From Anaerolineae bacterium (GTDB lineage: Bacteria; Chloroflexota; Anaerolineae; Promineifilales; Promineifilaceae): 64,000 nt of DNA. Shown in pieces: positions 20,311 through 29,976 of this stretch (the stretch's first letter is position 1; every line of letters begins with the position of its first letter). The notes below the pieces were generated by a model. The model did not search any database. It was not told where the DNA came from and saw nothing but the letters and a program-made list of their open reading frames with translations. The DNA is taken from NCBI GenBank assembly GCA_020848035.1, contig JADLAX010000068.1, positions 1 to 64,000 on the forward strand. The letters are read 5' to 3'. Both the position numbers and the translations under genes were made by a program.

Positions 20311-21714
20311 TCAGGCAAAGGCGAGTTCAGGGGTGGGGGATACGGCCGTTTCCCGCACCATCACCTGCATCTGAATCCCAGCTTCTGGGACGAGCGTAAT
20401 TTGGGCCTTGTAACGCACCGGCTCACGCTGGGCGATAGCCAGGCGGTATTTTTGGGCGATGGTGGCCAGGATGAGCTGGGCTTCCATCATGGCAAAGGCG
20501 TTGCCGATGCATACCCGCGTGCCGCCGCCAAAGGGCATGTAGGCAAACCTGGGCAGCGATTTTTCAAATTCTGGCGTAAACCGCTCCGGTTGAAATGCTT
20601 CCGGCTGGGCAAAATATTGCGGCAAACGGTGCATGACGTAGGGCGACATAAACACCGTACTGCCTTTGGGAATGGTATAGTCGCCGATTTCAACATCTTC
20701 CAGGGCGGTACGGCCGTTCAAAATCCAGGCCGGTGGGTAGAGCCGCATCGCTTCTTTGATGATTTGCAGGCTGTAGGGCAGGTGGGGCAGGTCGGCTAGG
20801 GTGGGTTGGCGGCCCGCCAGCACCTCGTCCAGCTCCGCGTGCAGTTTGGCTTCCACTTCAGGGTGCTGCGCCAGCAGGAACCAGGTCCAGCTGAGGGCGT
20901 TGGAGGTGGTCTCGTGCCCGGCGGCAAACAGGGTGGCCACTTCGTCGCGCAGCTGTTTGTCATCCATGACCGCGCCATCTTCATCCACCGAAAGCATCAG
21001 CATGGAGAGCAAATCACCGGTGTCTGCGACCTGGCCATCAACGGCCGTTTGCCGCCGCCCGGCAATAATCTGGTCCATCACCTGGTTAAATTGGGCCGCC
21101 GCCCTGTTGCGCAGGCGGTTATCGGCCGTTGGCACCCAGCTGGGCAGGGAAAAGCCGCGCTGGTAATCCCGGTTGGAGACGGCCTGGAGATTGTGCATGG
21201 CGCTGGCGATGGCAACGGCCGTATCGCCCGATCCGGTAATGGCATCGGCATCAAACAGCGTTTTGGAAACGATGAGCATGGTCAGGTGCATCATCGCTTC
21301 GGTGATGTCTAGCACGGTGCCATCTTCCCAGCCAGCCGTCACTTGATTCGCATAATCAACCATCACTTCCGCATAATTTTGGATGCGCTTGCTGTGGAAG
21401 GCGGGTTGGGCCAGCCGCCGCTGCCGCTTGTGGAAGTCACCGTCGCTGGTGAGCAGACCATTGCCCAGGAATTTGCCCAGAATTTGTTTGTCCAGCCGGG
21501 CCTTTTCAAATTTGTCGCCCTGGGTCACCAGCACCTCGCGCACCAAATCGGGGTGGCCGACCAGGTAGGTGTGCATGTGGGCCAGCCGAAAGTAGACCAA
21601 ATCGCCGTGTTTTTTGACGTTTTCCAGTAAAAAGTTGGGTTCATCGTCGCGAAATTGGTTGGCGCTGCCTAAAATGAGTGAGCCTTGGGGACCAGACGGC
21701 CGTTTAACTGCCAT
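20311..21714 (-). CDS. Cytochrome P450
   Basis: AGHETTSNALSWT I-helix, EAMRLYPP ExxR, FMPFGGGTRVCIGNAFAMMEAQ-like heme loop (FAYMPFGGGTRVCIGNAFAMMEAQ); start trimmed to MAVKRPSGPQG. Confidence 0.95.
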   Translation of the reverse strand: MAVKRPSGPQGSLILGSANQFRDDEPNFLLENVKKHGDLVYFRLAHMHTYLVGHPDLVREVLVTQGDKFEKARLDKQILGKFLGNGLLTSDGDFHKRQRRLAQPAFHSKRIQNYAEVMVDYANQVTAGWEDGTVLDITEAMMHLTMLIVSKTLFDADAITGSGDTAVAIASAMHNLQAVSNRDYQRGFSLPSWVPTADNRLRNRAAAQFNQVMDQIIAGRRQTAVDGQVADTGDLLSMLMLSVDEDGAVMDDKQLRDEVATLFAAGHETTSNALSWTWFLLAQHPEVEAKLHAELDEVLAGRQPTLADLPHLPYSLQIIKEAMRLYPPAWILNGRTALEDVEIGDYTIPKGSTVFMSPYVMHRLPQYFAQPEAFQPERFTPEFEKSLPRFAYMPFGGGTRVCIGNAFAMMEAQLILATIAQKYRLAIAQREPVRYKAQITLVPEAGIQMQVMVRETAVSPTPELAFA

Positions 21715-21913
21715 TGTGTTTACTCCTTTCTCTAAAACCTTGAGCCGGTTTTTTTGCTGCAAGATAATTGACAAGTTGTTGAATATCCGATAGAGTGTTG
21801 TCGAAATAATAAATCGGTTTTAATGATTGTCAAGCACGAACTGCAACCCTCTGTTGATTTATCGACAGCTGTTGCCTATTCGACAAGGAACACTATCTTT
21901 GCACCTTTTAGAT

Positions 21914-22012
21914 TCACCAGAGAAATCGAACCGCAGAGCCGCAAAGAACGCAGAGATTTTCTCTGTTAGTTGTCCCTCTGCGCTCTTCGCGTCTCCGCGG
22001 TGAAATTAATTT
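21914..22012. repeat. Intergenic inverted repeat (AACCGCAGAGCCGCAAAGAACGCAGAG..CTCTGCGCTCTTCGCGTCTCCGCGGTGAA)
   Basis: Complementary arms visible by eye; resembles a repeat type remembered from many unrelated bacteria. Confidence 0.75.
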
Positions 22013-22039
22013 CTGCAAACATGGTGAAGGAAAGTTACG

Positions 22040-22615
22040 ATGGACCGACGCAAAAAACGCAGCCGCAACATGTTGGGGCAGGCTTTGCTCGAACTGGTGC
22101 GCGAGAAAAAGTTTGAGCAAATTACCATTCAAGACATCACCGACCGGGCCGACCTGAACCGGGCCACGTTTTACCTGCACTACAGCAGCAAAGAGGAGCT
22201 GCTGGCCGACAGCCTGGAAGCCTACTTTGATGAACTGGTCCAGCAAATCAGCGCCAAAACGATGAACAAACCGCTTTGGGAAAATCCTGAGGCGGACGAG
22301 CTGGTGTTTGTCCACGTGGCTGAACATGCGGACTTGTACCGCGTGCTGTTGGGGGAAAATGGCCTGGGTTATGTGATCAATCGGGTGATTGACTACATTG
22401 CGCAGTACAGTGAATTACAGCTGCGCATGGGGTTGGCAACGGCCGTTCCCCAAGCCCCCGTCGAAATTATGGCCCGGCACGTGGCCGGGTCGCTCTACGC
22501 CATCATCACCTGGTGGCTGCTCCACGATATGCCCTATCCTCCGCACCAAATGGCCCAAATGACCACCCGACTCTGCGTGACCGGCACCGTTCCCTTGACC
22601 GCGGAATCTAAATAA
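22040..22615 (+). CDS. TetR/AcrR family transcriptional regulator
   Basis: RRKKRSRNMLGQALLELVREKKFEQITIQDITDRADLNRATFYLHYSSKEELL HTH. Confidence 0.9.
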   Translation: MDRRKKRSRNMLGQALLELVREKKFEQITIQDITDRADLNRATFYLHYSSKEELLADSLEAYFDELVQQISAKTMNKPLWENPEADELVFVHVAEHADLYRVLLGENGLGYVINRVIDYIAQYSELQLRMGLATAVPQAPVEIMARHVAGSLYAIITWWLLHDMPYPPHQMAQMTTRLCVTGTVPLTAESK

Positions 22616-22616
22616 A

Positions 22617-22650
22617 AAAGGGCAGCGATTTGGTTCGCTGCCCTTTATTT
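22617..22650. terminator. Stem-loop AAAAGGGCAGCG..CGCTGCCCTTT
   Basis: Inverted repeat immediately after the TetR stop. Confidence 0.8.
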
Positions 22651-22677
22651 GTGTATGGCAAGGGTTAACGGCCGTTT

Positions 22678-24648
22678 TTAGGGAATATCAATGCTGCCGA
22701 GCGAATACAGCACGCTCGGTTCTATTTCCTCCAGCAAACTTCCCGGCAAAAAATAGGTAATGGTGTAAGCAAAGCCGTCTTCGATAAAAAGTGTCTGTAC
22801 CGTTATCAGGTCGACAGATTCGATGGAGTTGCTCAAAAGGTGCCCTTCCAGCCCAGACGCCGTCACAAATGGCTCATCTTTGACCAGGGTAAACATCTCA
22901 TCGTCTGCCGAACGACTTTTTACCTCAATGACGTAATCCTCAAGCGTTAGACCCCTCACCCCAAATTCATTCAGGTCTTCAATGATGATGACCAGCAGGC
23001 CGATATCCTCGTAGGAAAAGCACATGGTGGCGTTCTGACAAATGTCCCTGGCCACTGTCGTGGTAGGCGCATTTTGCCATGTGTCAGGATAATCCATCGT
23101 AAAGCCCGTTCTAGGCTCTGCATACGTGGCAAAACTGCCAAACTCATTGGCGAAGGGTGTGGCCGTAGGCGGTGGGGATACCGGTGTTGGAGCGCCTTCG
23201 TACGTAGCCCCTACCGTCAGAATGTACCCGCCGTAGCTGTCTCCCGCGGCGTGAGACACGATGATATTGTAACGAGCTGTCTCGGGCGCTTCGTAGGTCA
23301 ATTCGGCATTTAAACCAAAAACACCCTGCCCTGAATCATCATCGGAAATGAACTCCTCATCCAGAAACGGCCGATCCGGCACAATAAAAATCTGGGGATC
23401 AATTAACACCGAATCCACCTGGATGTTGATTACCTGGCCGCGATTGAGGTTGATCTTAAAGACATCATAGTCACCGGCAAAGTCAATCTTGTCCCAGATT
23501 TCGTCGCCAGAGGCAATCAGCCGATTTTCGTTCTCTTCAACATACGGAATGAAGGGAACGTTGCTTTCTAAACGCAGAAAAGAGGTCAAAAACTCATTTT
23601 GTTCGAGGAAAATAAAATGAGGCGCATCAACCTCGATGGTTTCTTTGCCAAACTCACTGTCACCGATGGATTCGTCGGCAAAAATCAGACTGTTGCCGTA
23701 AATGTCATACACCGTCAAAATGCCGTCTTCCTCGCCACTTAACTCGATTTCCAGTTCTGTTTTGATTGGTTCATTGAGCAAATATATCGCGTGATCCCAA
23801 TAGCCATTCAGAGATACAAAATCCGCCTCACGACCCGGCCTGTCTAATGGCAGGCGCCACTCACCCATCTGGTCGATCTGCTCACCGGCTACGAGTGCCT
23901 CGACGCGAGGCAGCAAATCGTGGGCGGAAGCCACCAGGGCAAAGGCGGCTTCGCTAAAGTAGAAGCCCGAAATGCCGATCACATCGCCCATTGCTGAAAC
24001 CAGCACCCCACCACTTTGCCCCCCGGCAATGGTCGCATCCGATTGAAAATAGGTGATGCCGAGCGCTTCCCACTCGCGCAGCCGGGAAATCAGGCCACGG
24101 GTAATCGTCGGCTGCGGAAAATCGTTCACTTCGCCGGGGTAACCAATCAGAAATACGTCGGTACCAATGACCAGGTCCTCGCCATTTACCAACGGCACGC
24201 CGCTTTTCTCCGTTTCCAGCGGCCCAATGATGGCCAGATCTGCCATCAAATCAACGTTGATGACCGGTGCTTCCAGGAACTCTTCGCCATCAGCAAAAAC
24301 CACTCGGACTGCTTCAAACGGCCAGACCACGTGGGCGTTGGTCAGCAAATAGCTGTCGGCAATCAGAATGCCGCTGCCCGTGCCCGTTGGCGTGTCGATG
24401 AAAGCCACGACAGGAGAAAGGGTGTCGAAAATTTGCGCGGGGGTTAGCGGTGCTGGTGTCGGTGTCTGGGTTGGGGTTGGGGTTTGGCTTGCAGTGGGGG
24501 TAACGGTGGGCGTGGGGGTGGTGGTTGCGCTTGGTTCAACCGGTGTGGGGGTCGGCTCTGGTTCCTGGGAACAAGCGACGACCAGGGCCAGGAATACGAT
24601 GAGCAGAATGGTGAAGCGGATGACGTTGGGCAATGCACGATGGGCCAC
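22678..24648 (-). CDS. Secreted trypsin-like serine protease with PPC-like C-terminal region
   Basis: Lipobox LALVVACSQ; Thr/Pro linker; GTGSGILIADSYLLTNAHVV, DLAIIGP, SDATIAGGQSGGVLV catalytic motifs. Confidence 0.88.
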   Translation of the reverse strand: MAHRALPNVIRFTILLIVFLALVVACSQEPEPTPTPVEPSATTTPTPTVTPTASQTPTPTQTPTPAPLTPAQIFDTLSPVVAFIDTPTGTGSGILIADSYLLTNAHVVWPFEAVRVVFADGEEFLEAPVINVDLMADLAIIGPLETEKSGVPLVNGEDLVIGTDVFLIGYPGEVNDFPQPTITRGLISRLREWEALGITYFQSDATIAGGQSGGVLVSAMGDVIGISGFYFSEAAFALVASAHDLLPRVEALVAGEQIDQMGEWRLPLDRPGREADFVSLNGYWDHAIYLLNEPIKTELEIELSGEEDGILTVYDIYGNSLIFADESIGDSEFGKETIEVDAPHFIFLEQNEFLTSFLRLESNVPFIPYVEENENRLIASGDEIWDKIDFAGDYDVFKINLNRGQVINIQVDSVLIDPQIFIVPDRPFLDEEFISDDDSGQGVFGLNAELTYEAPETARYNIIVSHAAGDSYGGYILTVGATYEGAPTPVSPPPTATPFANEFGSFATYAEPRTGFTMDYPDTWQNAPTTTVARDICQNATMCFSYEDIGLLVIIIEDLNEFGVRGLTLEDYVIEVKSRSADDEMFTLVKDEPFVTASGLEGHLLSNSIESVDLITVQTLFIEDGFAYTITYFLPGSLLEEIEPSVLYSLGSIDIP

Positions 24649-24788
24649 GGCAACTCCTTTACACGAGAGAAATCCTGGAATTTGGCAGCGATCTGCCAGG
24701 TAACCAGGCTGAACATGGTCAGATTTTATAGGAAAAGCGGGGTGATGAACAGGCTGGAAGGATCCAGGTTCGGACTGACAAATGTCAC

Positions 24789-24827
24789 AAAAAAGGCCGG
24801 TAGGGGAGTGTCACCTACCGGCCAGTT
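24789..24827 (-). terminator. Terminator of cox operon (minus strand)
   Basis: CTGGCCGGTAGGTGACACTCCCCTACCGGCCTTTTTT on the minus strand. Confidence 0.75.
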
Positions 24828-24847
24828 TAACGATTAGAGAAAGTTGA

Positions 24848-25690
24848 TTAGCTGGCGCGAGAAACGGCCGTTGCCAAAGCCCGTCGTACAAACACCGGGG
24901 CCATCTGCTGCCGATAGTCGGCGCTGGCGTGAATGTCACCCAGGATGTCGTCGGGGTCCAGATCGTTGGTCACAGCGGCGGCGGCGGCGGCGAGTGTGTC
25001 GCTGTTCAGCGGCTGGCCCACCAGGGCGGCTTCCACCGAACTGGCACGGGTTGCCTTTGGCGTCAGCCCACCGACGGCCACGCTGGCGGCAGTACACACG
25101 CCGTTTTGCACCGTCACCTGGGCCGCCACACCCACCATCGCGTAGCGTGAGGCGGGGTTGGGCAGCTTGGCGTAGGCCGAACCGGTGTTGGCCCCTTCAC
25201 TGGCCACCGACACCGAGGTGATCATCTCACCCTCGTCCAGAGCCGTGGTGAACAGGTCCACAAAAAAGTCATCGGCGGGGATGGAACGGCCGTTGGTGTG
25301 AATCGTTGCCTTCAGGGCCAGCAGCACCGTGGGCAGGTCCGACGCGGGATCGGCGTGAGCAATGTTGCCGCCCACCGTGCCCCGGTTGCGCACCTGCGGG
25401 TCGCCAATCTTGCCCGCGGCCTCAGACAGCGCCGTGGGCACGTCGCCCGACGCGGCAACCATGGCGTGGGTGGTCAGCGCACCAATCGTTACGCCGCTGC
25501 TGCTGGTGGAGATGCCTTTCATGTCCAACCGGCCGATGTCGACCAGCGCGCCGGGATCGGCCAGGCGCAGGTTCATCACCGGGATCAGGCTGTGGCCGCC
25601 CGCCAGGAATTTGCCGCCGTGTTCCTGCACCAGGGCAGCGGCTTCATCGGGGGAAGCGGCGCGGTAATAATCAAACTTGGGTGGATACAT
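24848..25690 (-). CDS. coxM: CO dehydrogenase/xanthine dehydrogenase family FAD-binding medium subunit
   Basis: FDYYRAASPDEAAALVQEHGGKFLAGGHSLIPVMNLRLADPGALVDIGRL; GDPQVRNRGTVGGNIAHADPASDLP. Confidence 0.9.
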   Translation of the reverse strand: MYPPKFDYYRAASPDEAAALVQEHGGKFLAGGHSLIPVMNLRLADPGALVDIGRLDMKGISTSSSGVTIGALTTHAMVAASGDVPTALSEAAGKIGDPQVRNRGTVGGNIAHADPASDLPTVLLALKATIHTNGRSIPADDFFVDLFTTALDEGEMITSVSVASEGANTGSAYAKLPNPASRYAMVGVAAQVTVQNGVCTAASVAVGGLTPKATRASSVEAALVGQPLNSDTLAAAAAAVTNDLDPDDILGDIHASADYRQQMAPVFVRRALATAVSRAS

Positions 25691-28050
25691 TAGTGACCTC
25701 CTCCATTGGCAGCGTGGATGGCTGCATATACTTTTTCGGCCGTCAGCGGCATGTCGATGTGCTTCACGCCCAGCGGGGCCAGGGCATCCATCACCGCATT
25801 CACGATGGTGGGGGTTGAGGCAATCGTGCCCATTTCACCCACACCCTTTACGCCCAGCGGGTTGTGCGGCGAGGGGGTGACGGTGCGGCTGGTCTGGATC
25901 ATCGGGAAGCCATCGGCGCGTGGCATGGTGTAGTCTAGCAGCGAACCGGTGACCAGCTGACCGCCAGCATCGTACTGTGCCCCTTCCCACAGCGCCTGAC
26001 CGACGCCCTGAGCAATGCCGCCAACTACCTGGCCGCGCACGATCATCGGGTTGATCACGTTGCCCACGTCATCCACCGCAAAGTATTTCTGGATGGTGAT
26101 CTGACCGGTTTCTTTGTCGATTTCCACCTGGGCAATGTGGGCGCTGTTGGGGTAGGTGAAGTTGGCCGGATCGTAATAGGTGTCTTCTTCCAGGCCCGGT
26201 TCCATGCCTGCGGGCATGTTGTGGGCCGTGTAGGCCGCAAAGGCCAGTTCGCCAAACGACTTGGCTTTATCGGGCGACCCTTTGACATGGAAATTGCCGG
26301 TAGCGGCGTCGAAGGCCATGTCGGCTTCGTCTGCTTCCAGCAGGTGAGCCGCCAGCTTCATCATCTTGCCGCGCACCTTTTCGGCGCTGCGCACCAGGGC
26401 CGAGCCACCGACGGAAGTGCTGCGGCTGCCGTAGGTGCCCATGCCGTTGGTGATAACGGCCGTATCCCCATGCGAAATGTCAATGTCGTTCGGGTTGATG
26501 CCAAACTGGTCGGCCACAATCTGGCGGAAGGTGGTGTCGTGACCCTGGCCGTGGCTGTGCGCCCCGGTGAGCACGGTCACCTTGCCGGTGGCGTGTACGC
26601 GAATCGAGCCGCTTTCCCAGAAGCCGGTCACCCCGCCCAACGCGCCCGCCACGGCCGAGGGCGCCGGGCCAGACGCTTCGATACAGCCCGCCACGCCAAT
26701 ACCGACGAGACGGCCGTTCTCACGTGCCTGAGCCTGGTCCGCCCGCAGCTGAGCATAGTTGGACAGATCCTCCGCCTCGGCAAACAGCCCCTGGTAGTTG
26801 CCACTGTCGTACTGCAAGGCCACCGGGGTCTGGTACGGGAAATCTTCGGCGGGAATGAGGTTCTTTTTGCGGAACTCGATGGGGTCCATGTTCAGCTTTT
26901 GCGCCGCCAGGTCCATGAGCCGCTCCACCACGTAAGACGCTTCCGGGCGACCAGCGCCACGGTAGGCGTCAACCCACACGGTGTTGGACAGGGTGCCCCA
27001 CATGTTGCCGTAAATGCCGGGAATTTTGTACAGGCCAGAGAGCAGGGTGATGTAAAACGCGGTGGGGATCAGCGGGGCGACGATGGAGAGGTACGCGCCG
27101 TTGTCGGCCCAGGTGTTTACGTCCAGCCCCGTTACCGTGCCGTCGTTTTTGATGGCCAGCCGGGCTTTGGTAACGTGATCGCGGCCCTGGGTGTCGGAAA
27201 CGGCCGCTTCTGACCGTGTTGAGACCCATTTCACCGGGCGGTTGAGCCGACGCGCCGCCCACGGCACCAAAATTTCTTCCGGGTAGTGGGGAATCTTGCT
27301 GCCAAACCCGCCGCCTACATCTGGCGAGATGAGGCGCAGCTTGTGCTCGGGAATTTGCAGCGTAAAGGCGCTGATGACCACGCGGGTCAGGTTGGGGTTC
27401 TGGCTGGTGGTCCACAGCGTCATCTCTTCGGTGAACTCATTCCACTGGGCAACGGCCGCCCGTGGTTCCATCGCCGTGGCAATCAGCCGCTGGTTGATCA
27501 GGTCCAGCTCGACGATGTGGTCCGCTTCGGCAAACGCCTTATTGCGGGCCGCCATGTCGCCAATTTCCCAGGTGTAGCTCACGTTGTCGGCGATTTCGTC
27601 GTGTACCAAAACACCTGCTTCCATGGTGGCTTTCGCGCCGATGGCCGCAGGCAGCGGATCGTAATCCACCTCAATCAGATCCAGCGCATCGTAAGCGATG
27701 TACGGCGACTCGGCCACCACGATGGCGACGCGATCACCCACGTGGCGCACTTTGTCTACCTGCAGCGCGTACTGCACCGGAATTTTGATGTTGGGCACCT
27801 GCCAGCCACAGGGCAGGGCACCCACGCCATCGTTCAGCAAATCTTGCCCGGTGAAGACGCCCAACACGCCGTCCAGCGCTTCGGCGGCAGACGTGTCGAT
27901 GCTGTTGATTTTGGCGTGGGCGTAGGGGCTGCGCTTGATGGCCAGGTAGGCCATGCCGGGGAGGGTCAGGTTGGCCACATAGCGGCCTTTGCCTTGAATA
28001 AAACGCGGATCCTCGACCCGCTTCATGCTTTTACCAATATAGCTGCCCAT
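25690..28050 (-). CDS. coxL: Form II CoxL-like molybdopterin-binding large subunit
   Basis: Active-site loop AYRGAGRPEA (form II, not AYXCSFR); GGGFGSKI, GQGHDTTFRQI, GVKGVGEMGTIA. Confidence 0.92.
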   Translation of the reverse strand: MGSYIGKSMKRVEDPRFIQGKGRYVANLTLPGMAYLAIKRSPYAHAKINSIDTSAAEALDGVLGVFTGQDLLNDGVGALPCGWQVPNIKIPVQYALQVDKVRHVGDRVAIVVAESPYIAYDALDLIEVDYDPLPAAIGAKATMEAGVLVHDEIADNVSYTWEIGDMAARNKAFAEADHIVELDLINQRLIATAMEPRAAVAQWNEFTEEMTLWTTSQNPNLTRVVISAFTLQIPEHKLRLISPDVGGGFGSKIPHYPEEILVPWAARRLNRPVKWVSTRSEAAVSDTQGRDHVTKARLAIKNDGTVTGLDVNTWADNGAYLSIVAPLIPTAFYITLLSGLYKIPGIYGNMWGTLSNTVWVDAYRGAGRPEASYVVERLMDLAAQKLNMDPIEFRKKNLIPAEDFPYQTPVALQYDSGNYQGLFAEAEDLSNYAQLRADQAQARENGRLVGIGVAGCIEASGPAPSAVAGALGGVTGFWESGSIRVHATGKVTVLTGAHSHGQGHDTTFRQIVADQFGINPNDIDISHGDTAVITNGMGTYGSRSTSVGGSALVRSAEKVRGKMMKLAAHLLEADEADMAFDAATGNFHVKGSPDKAKSFGELAFAAYTAHNMPAGMEPGLEEDTYYDPANFTYPNSAHIAQVEIDKETGQITIQKYFAVDDVGNVINPMIVRGQVVGGIAQGVGQALWEGAQYDAGGQLVTGSLLDYTMPRADGFPMIQTSRTVTPSPHNPLGVKGVGEMGTIASTPTIVNAVMDALAPLGVKHIDMPLTAEKVYAAIHAANGGGH

Positions 28051-28517
28051 TAGTCACCTCCACCTGCGGCGGCTGCCGCTATTACCGAACGGACGATGTT
28101 TTCGTAGCCGGTGCAGCGGCAAATATTGCCTTCAAGGCCGTGCCGTACATCTTCTTCGGTTAAGTTGGGGTTGTTCGCAACGAGTTTGGTGGCGGCCATG
28201 ATCATGCCGGGGGTGCAGAAGCCGCACTGTAGACCATGATTGTCCCAAAAGGCTTGCTGCATGGGGTGCAGGTGGCCATTTTGGGCCAGGCCTTCGATGG
28301 TGGTAATCTCCGCGCCATCGGCCTGAACGGCCAGGGTAGCGCACGATTTGACGGCCATGCCATTCATGTGAATGGTGCAGGCACCACATTGGCCGGTGTC
28401 GCAGCCGATGTTGGTGCCCGTCAGGCCCAGGTGATCGCGTAGGAAGTGAACGAGGAGGGTGCGGGGTTCAACCTCTCGCTCAACTAGCTTCCCGTTTACG
28501 GTAACACTGACTTTCAT
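28050..28517 (-). CDS. coxS: CoxS-like 2Fe-2S small subunit
   Basis: [47 protein letters not shown]. Confidence 0.95.
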   Translation of the reverse strand: MKVSVTVNGKLVEREVEPRTLLVHFLRDHLGLTGTNIGCDTGQCGACTIHMNGMAVKSCATLAVQADGAEITTIEGLAQNGHLHPMQQAFWDNHGLQCGFCTPGMIMAATKLVANNPNLTEEDVRHGLEGNICRCTGYENIVRSVIAAAAAGGGD

Positions 28518-28660
28518 AGAGCCCGTCTCCTTCCTGATAGGTGCGCAGGGGGATGCGCTGTTGATAAGGTCCGTGGATGAGGCTGGCGGCGTAACGGCCG
28601 TTTGCCTCAGGGTGCTGGTAAAAATAGCTGGGATTCAAATAATGTGTGATGCTCTAAAAA

Positions 28661-29362
28661 TTAGACCTCCTTACCTCCTTTTTCCAGGGCTTTGGCAACT
28701 TTTTGGGCAATGTTGTTGGCCCACCAGTTGCTCAGCAGCCGAACAAGCAGCAAAATGCCCACCACACCGAGCACGCCTTTAATCAGGCTGTCCCGGTTTT
28801 CTGGGGCCAGGTATTCTTCAACCAGGTTTTTGGCTACTCCAGCGGCAAAGGCAGCCTGCGAGGGTGGTGCTGGCGGCATGGGTGCGTCGGTCATACCCAA
28901 TTCGCTGCTCGCGTCGGCCATCATGCGGGCCTGCACCTGCTGGCCCAGCCCTTCCAGGCTCTGCCGAATAATGGCGTTGGCCGAGGTGTCTAGCAGGCGT
29001 TGGCCTACGCTGGCCAAACGGCCGCCTACCTGGGCATCACCGCTGTAGTGCAGCAGGGTCATGTCGCCATCTTCTTCCAGGCGCATGGAGCCGGTTCCTT
29101 TGACAAAGCCGGGTGCGCCTTTGCCGTCGATGAGAATGTTGTAACCGCGGGGGCTTTGCACATCTGTGAGGGTGACTTCGCCCTGGAATTTGCCTTGAAC
29201 GGGGCCAACTTTAATTTTGAGGATGCCATGAAACTGGTTTTCGCCAACGGTTTCCAGCGCTTCACAGCCGGGCATAATGTTGGCCAGCGTGACGGGGTCC
29301 AACAGCATGGGCCAAAGAACATCGCGAGGTGCCGCAAACGGGTAGCTGCCTTCAATTTTCAT
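28661..29362 (-). CDS. CoxG-like SRPBCC protein
   Basis: MKIEGSYPFAAPRDVLWPMLLDPVTLANIMPGCE; paralogue of 16752..17426. Confidence 0.85.
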   Translation of the reverse strand: MKIEGSYPFAAPRDVLWPMLLDPVTLANIMPGCEALETVGENQFHGILKIKVGPVQGKFQGEVTLTDVQSPRGYNILIDGKGAPGFVKGTGSMRLEEDGDMTLLHYSGDAQVGGRLASVGQRLLDTSANAIIRQSLEGLGQQVQARMMADASSELGMTDAPMPPAPPSQAAFAAGVAKNLVEEYLAPENRDSLIKGVLGVVGILLLVRLLSNWWANNIAQKVAKALEKGGKEV

Positions 29363-29537
29363 TGAGTTTTCTCCTGCAGGATAGTTGATGGTTGAGAAAA
29401 TTATTCTGCTCTTCGCGATTTGTTTTTGGTTTGCCCCTTGTTTGCTATTCAGGCAACAAGTACCCAGGCTTTGTGTATTTTTGCTGATTTTTGTAGGTAT
29501 TTAACTGTATAAGTTTTACCTAATCTGTGCCGTCGTG

Positions 29538-29975
29538 TCAAACGGCTTCGGCACTCATTTTCAGGCAGCGAAAGAAGTTATCCAGGAGGCGGGGGGCGGT
29601 GGATTGAATTACCTGCCGCAGCATCTTGTTGGGGGGATCCAGTTCAGCGGCAAAGGTGAGTTGGGTGGTGGTTGGGGTGGTGGCGTTGAGGTGGAAACGG
29701 CCGTTCATCAGCAAGCAGGTACTGCCAATTTGGGCCTCGCTGCACCACTCCAGCAAAGAGGGGGGTGTCATGTTTTGCCAGGTGAGCAGGAGGGGAATGT
29801 GTACCCGGCTGCTGCCGCTGCCCCAGGTAAACTGTAGTTGAAACTGGGAATTGGTGGGCAGCTCGGCCCAACCCGTCAGGTGGGGCGTGCAGCGGCTGAC
29901 GATATGCGGGTTGGTGAGGGTGTGCCAGACGGCCGTTTGCCCGGCGGCAAATTGGATGGTGCCCTGAAACTGCAT
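29538..29975 (-). CDS. SRPBCC / CoxG-like protein
   Basis: MQFQGTIQFAAGQTAVWHTLTNPHIVSRCTPHLTG pattern. Confidence 0.65.
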   Translation of the reverse strand: MQFQGTIQFAAGQTAVWHTLTNPHIVSRCTPHLTGWAELPTNSQFQLQFTWGSGSSRVHIPLLLTWQNMTPPSLLEWCSEAQIGSTCLLMNGRFHLNATTPTTTQLTFAAELDPPNKMLRQVIQSTAPRLLDNFFRCLKMSAEAV

Positions 29976-29976
29976 T

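Noticed and set aside
26137-27213. 358-aa plus-strand ORF
   Set aside because: Antisense shadow of coxL.
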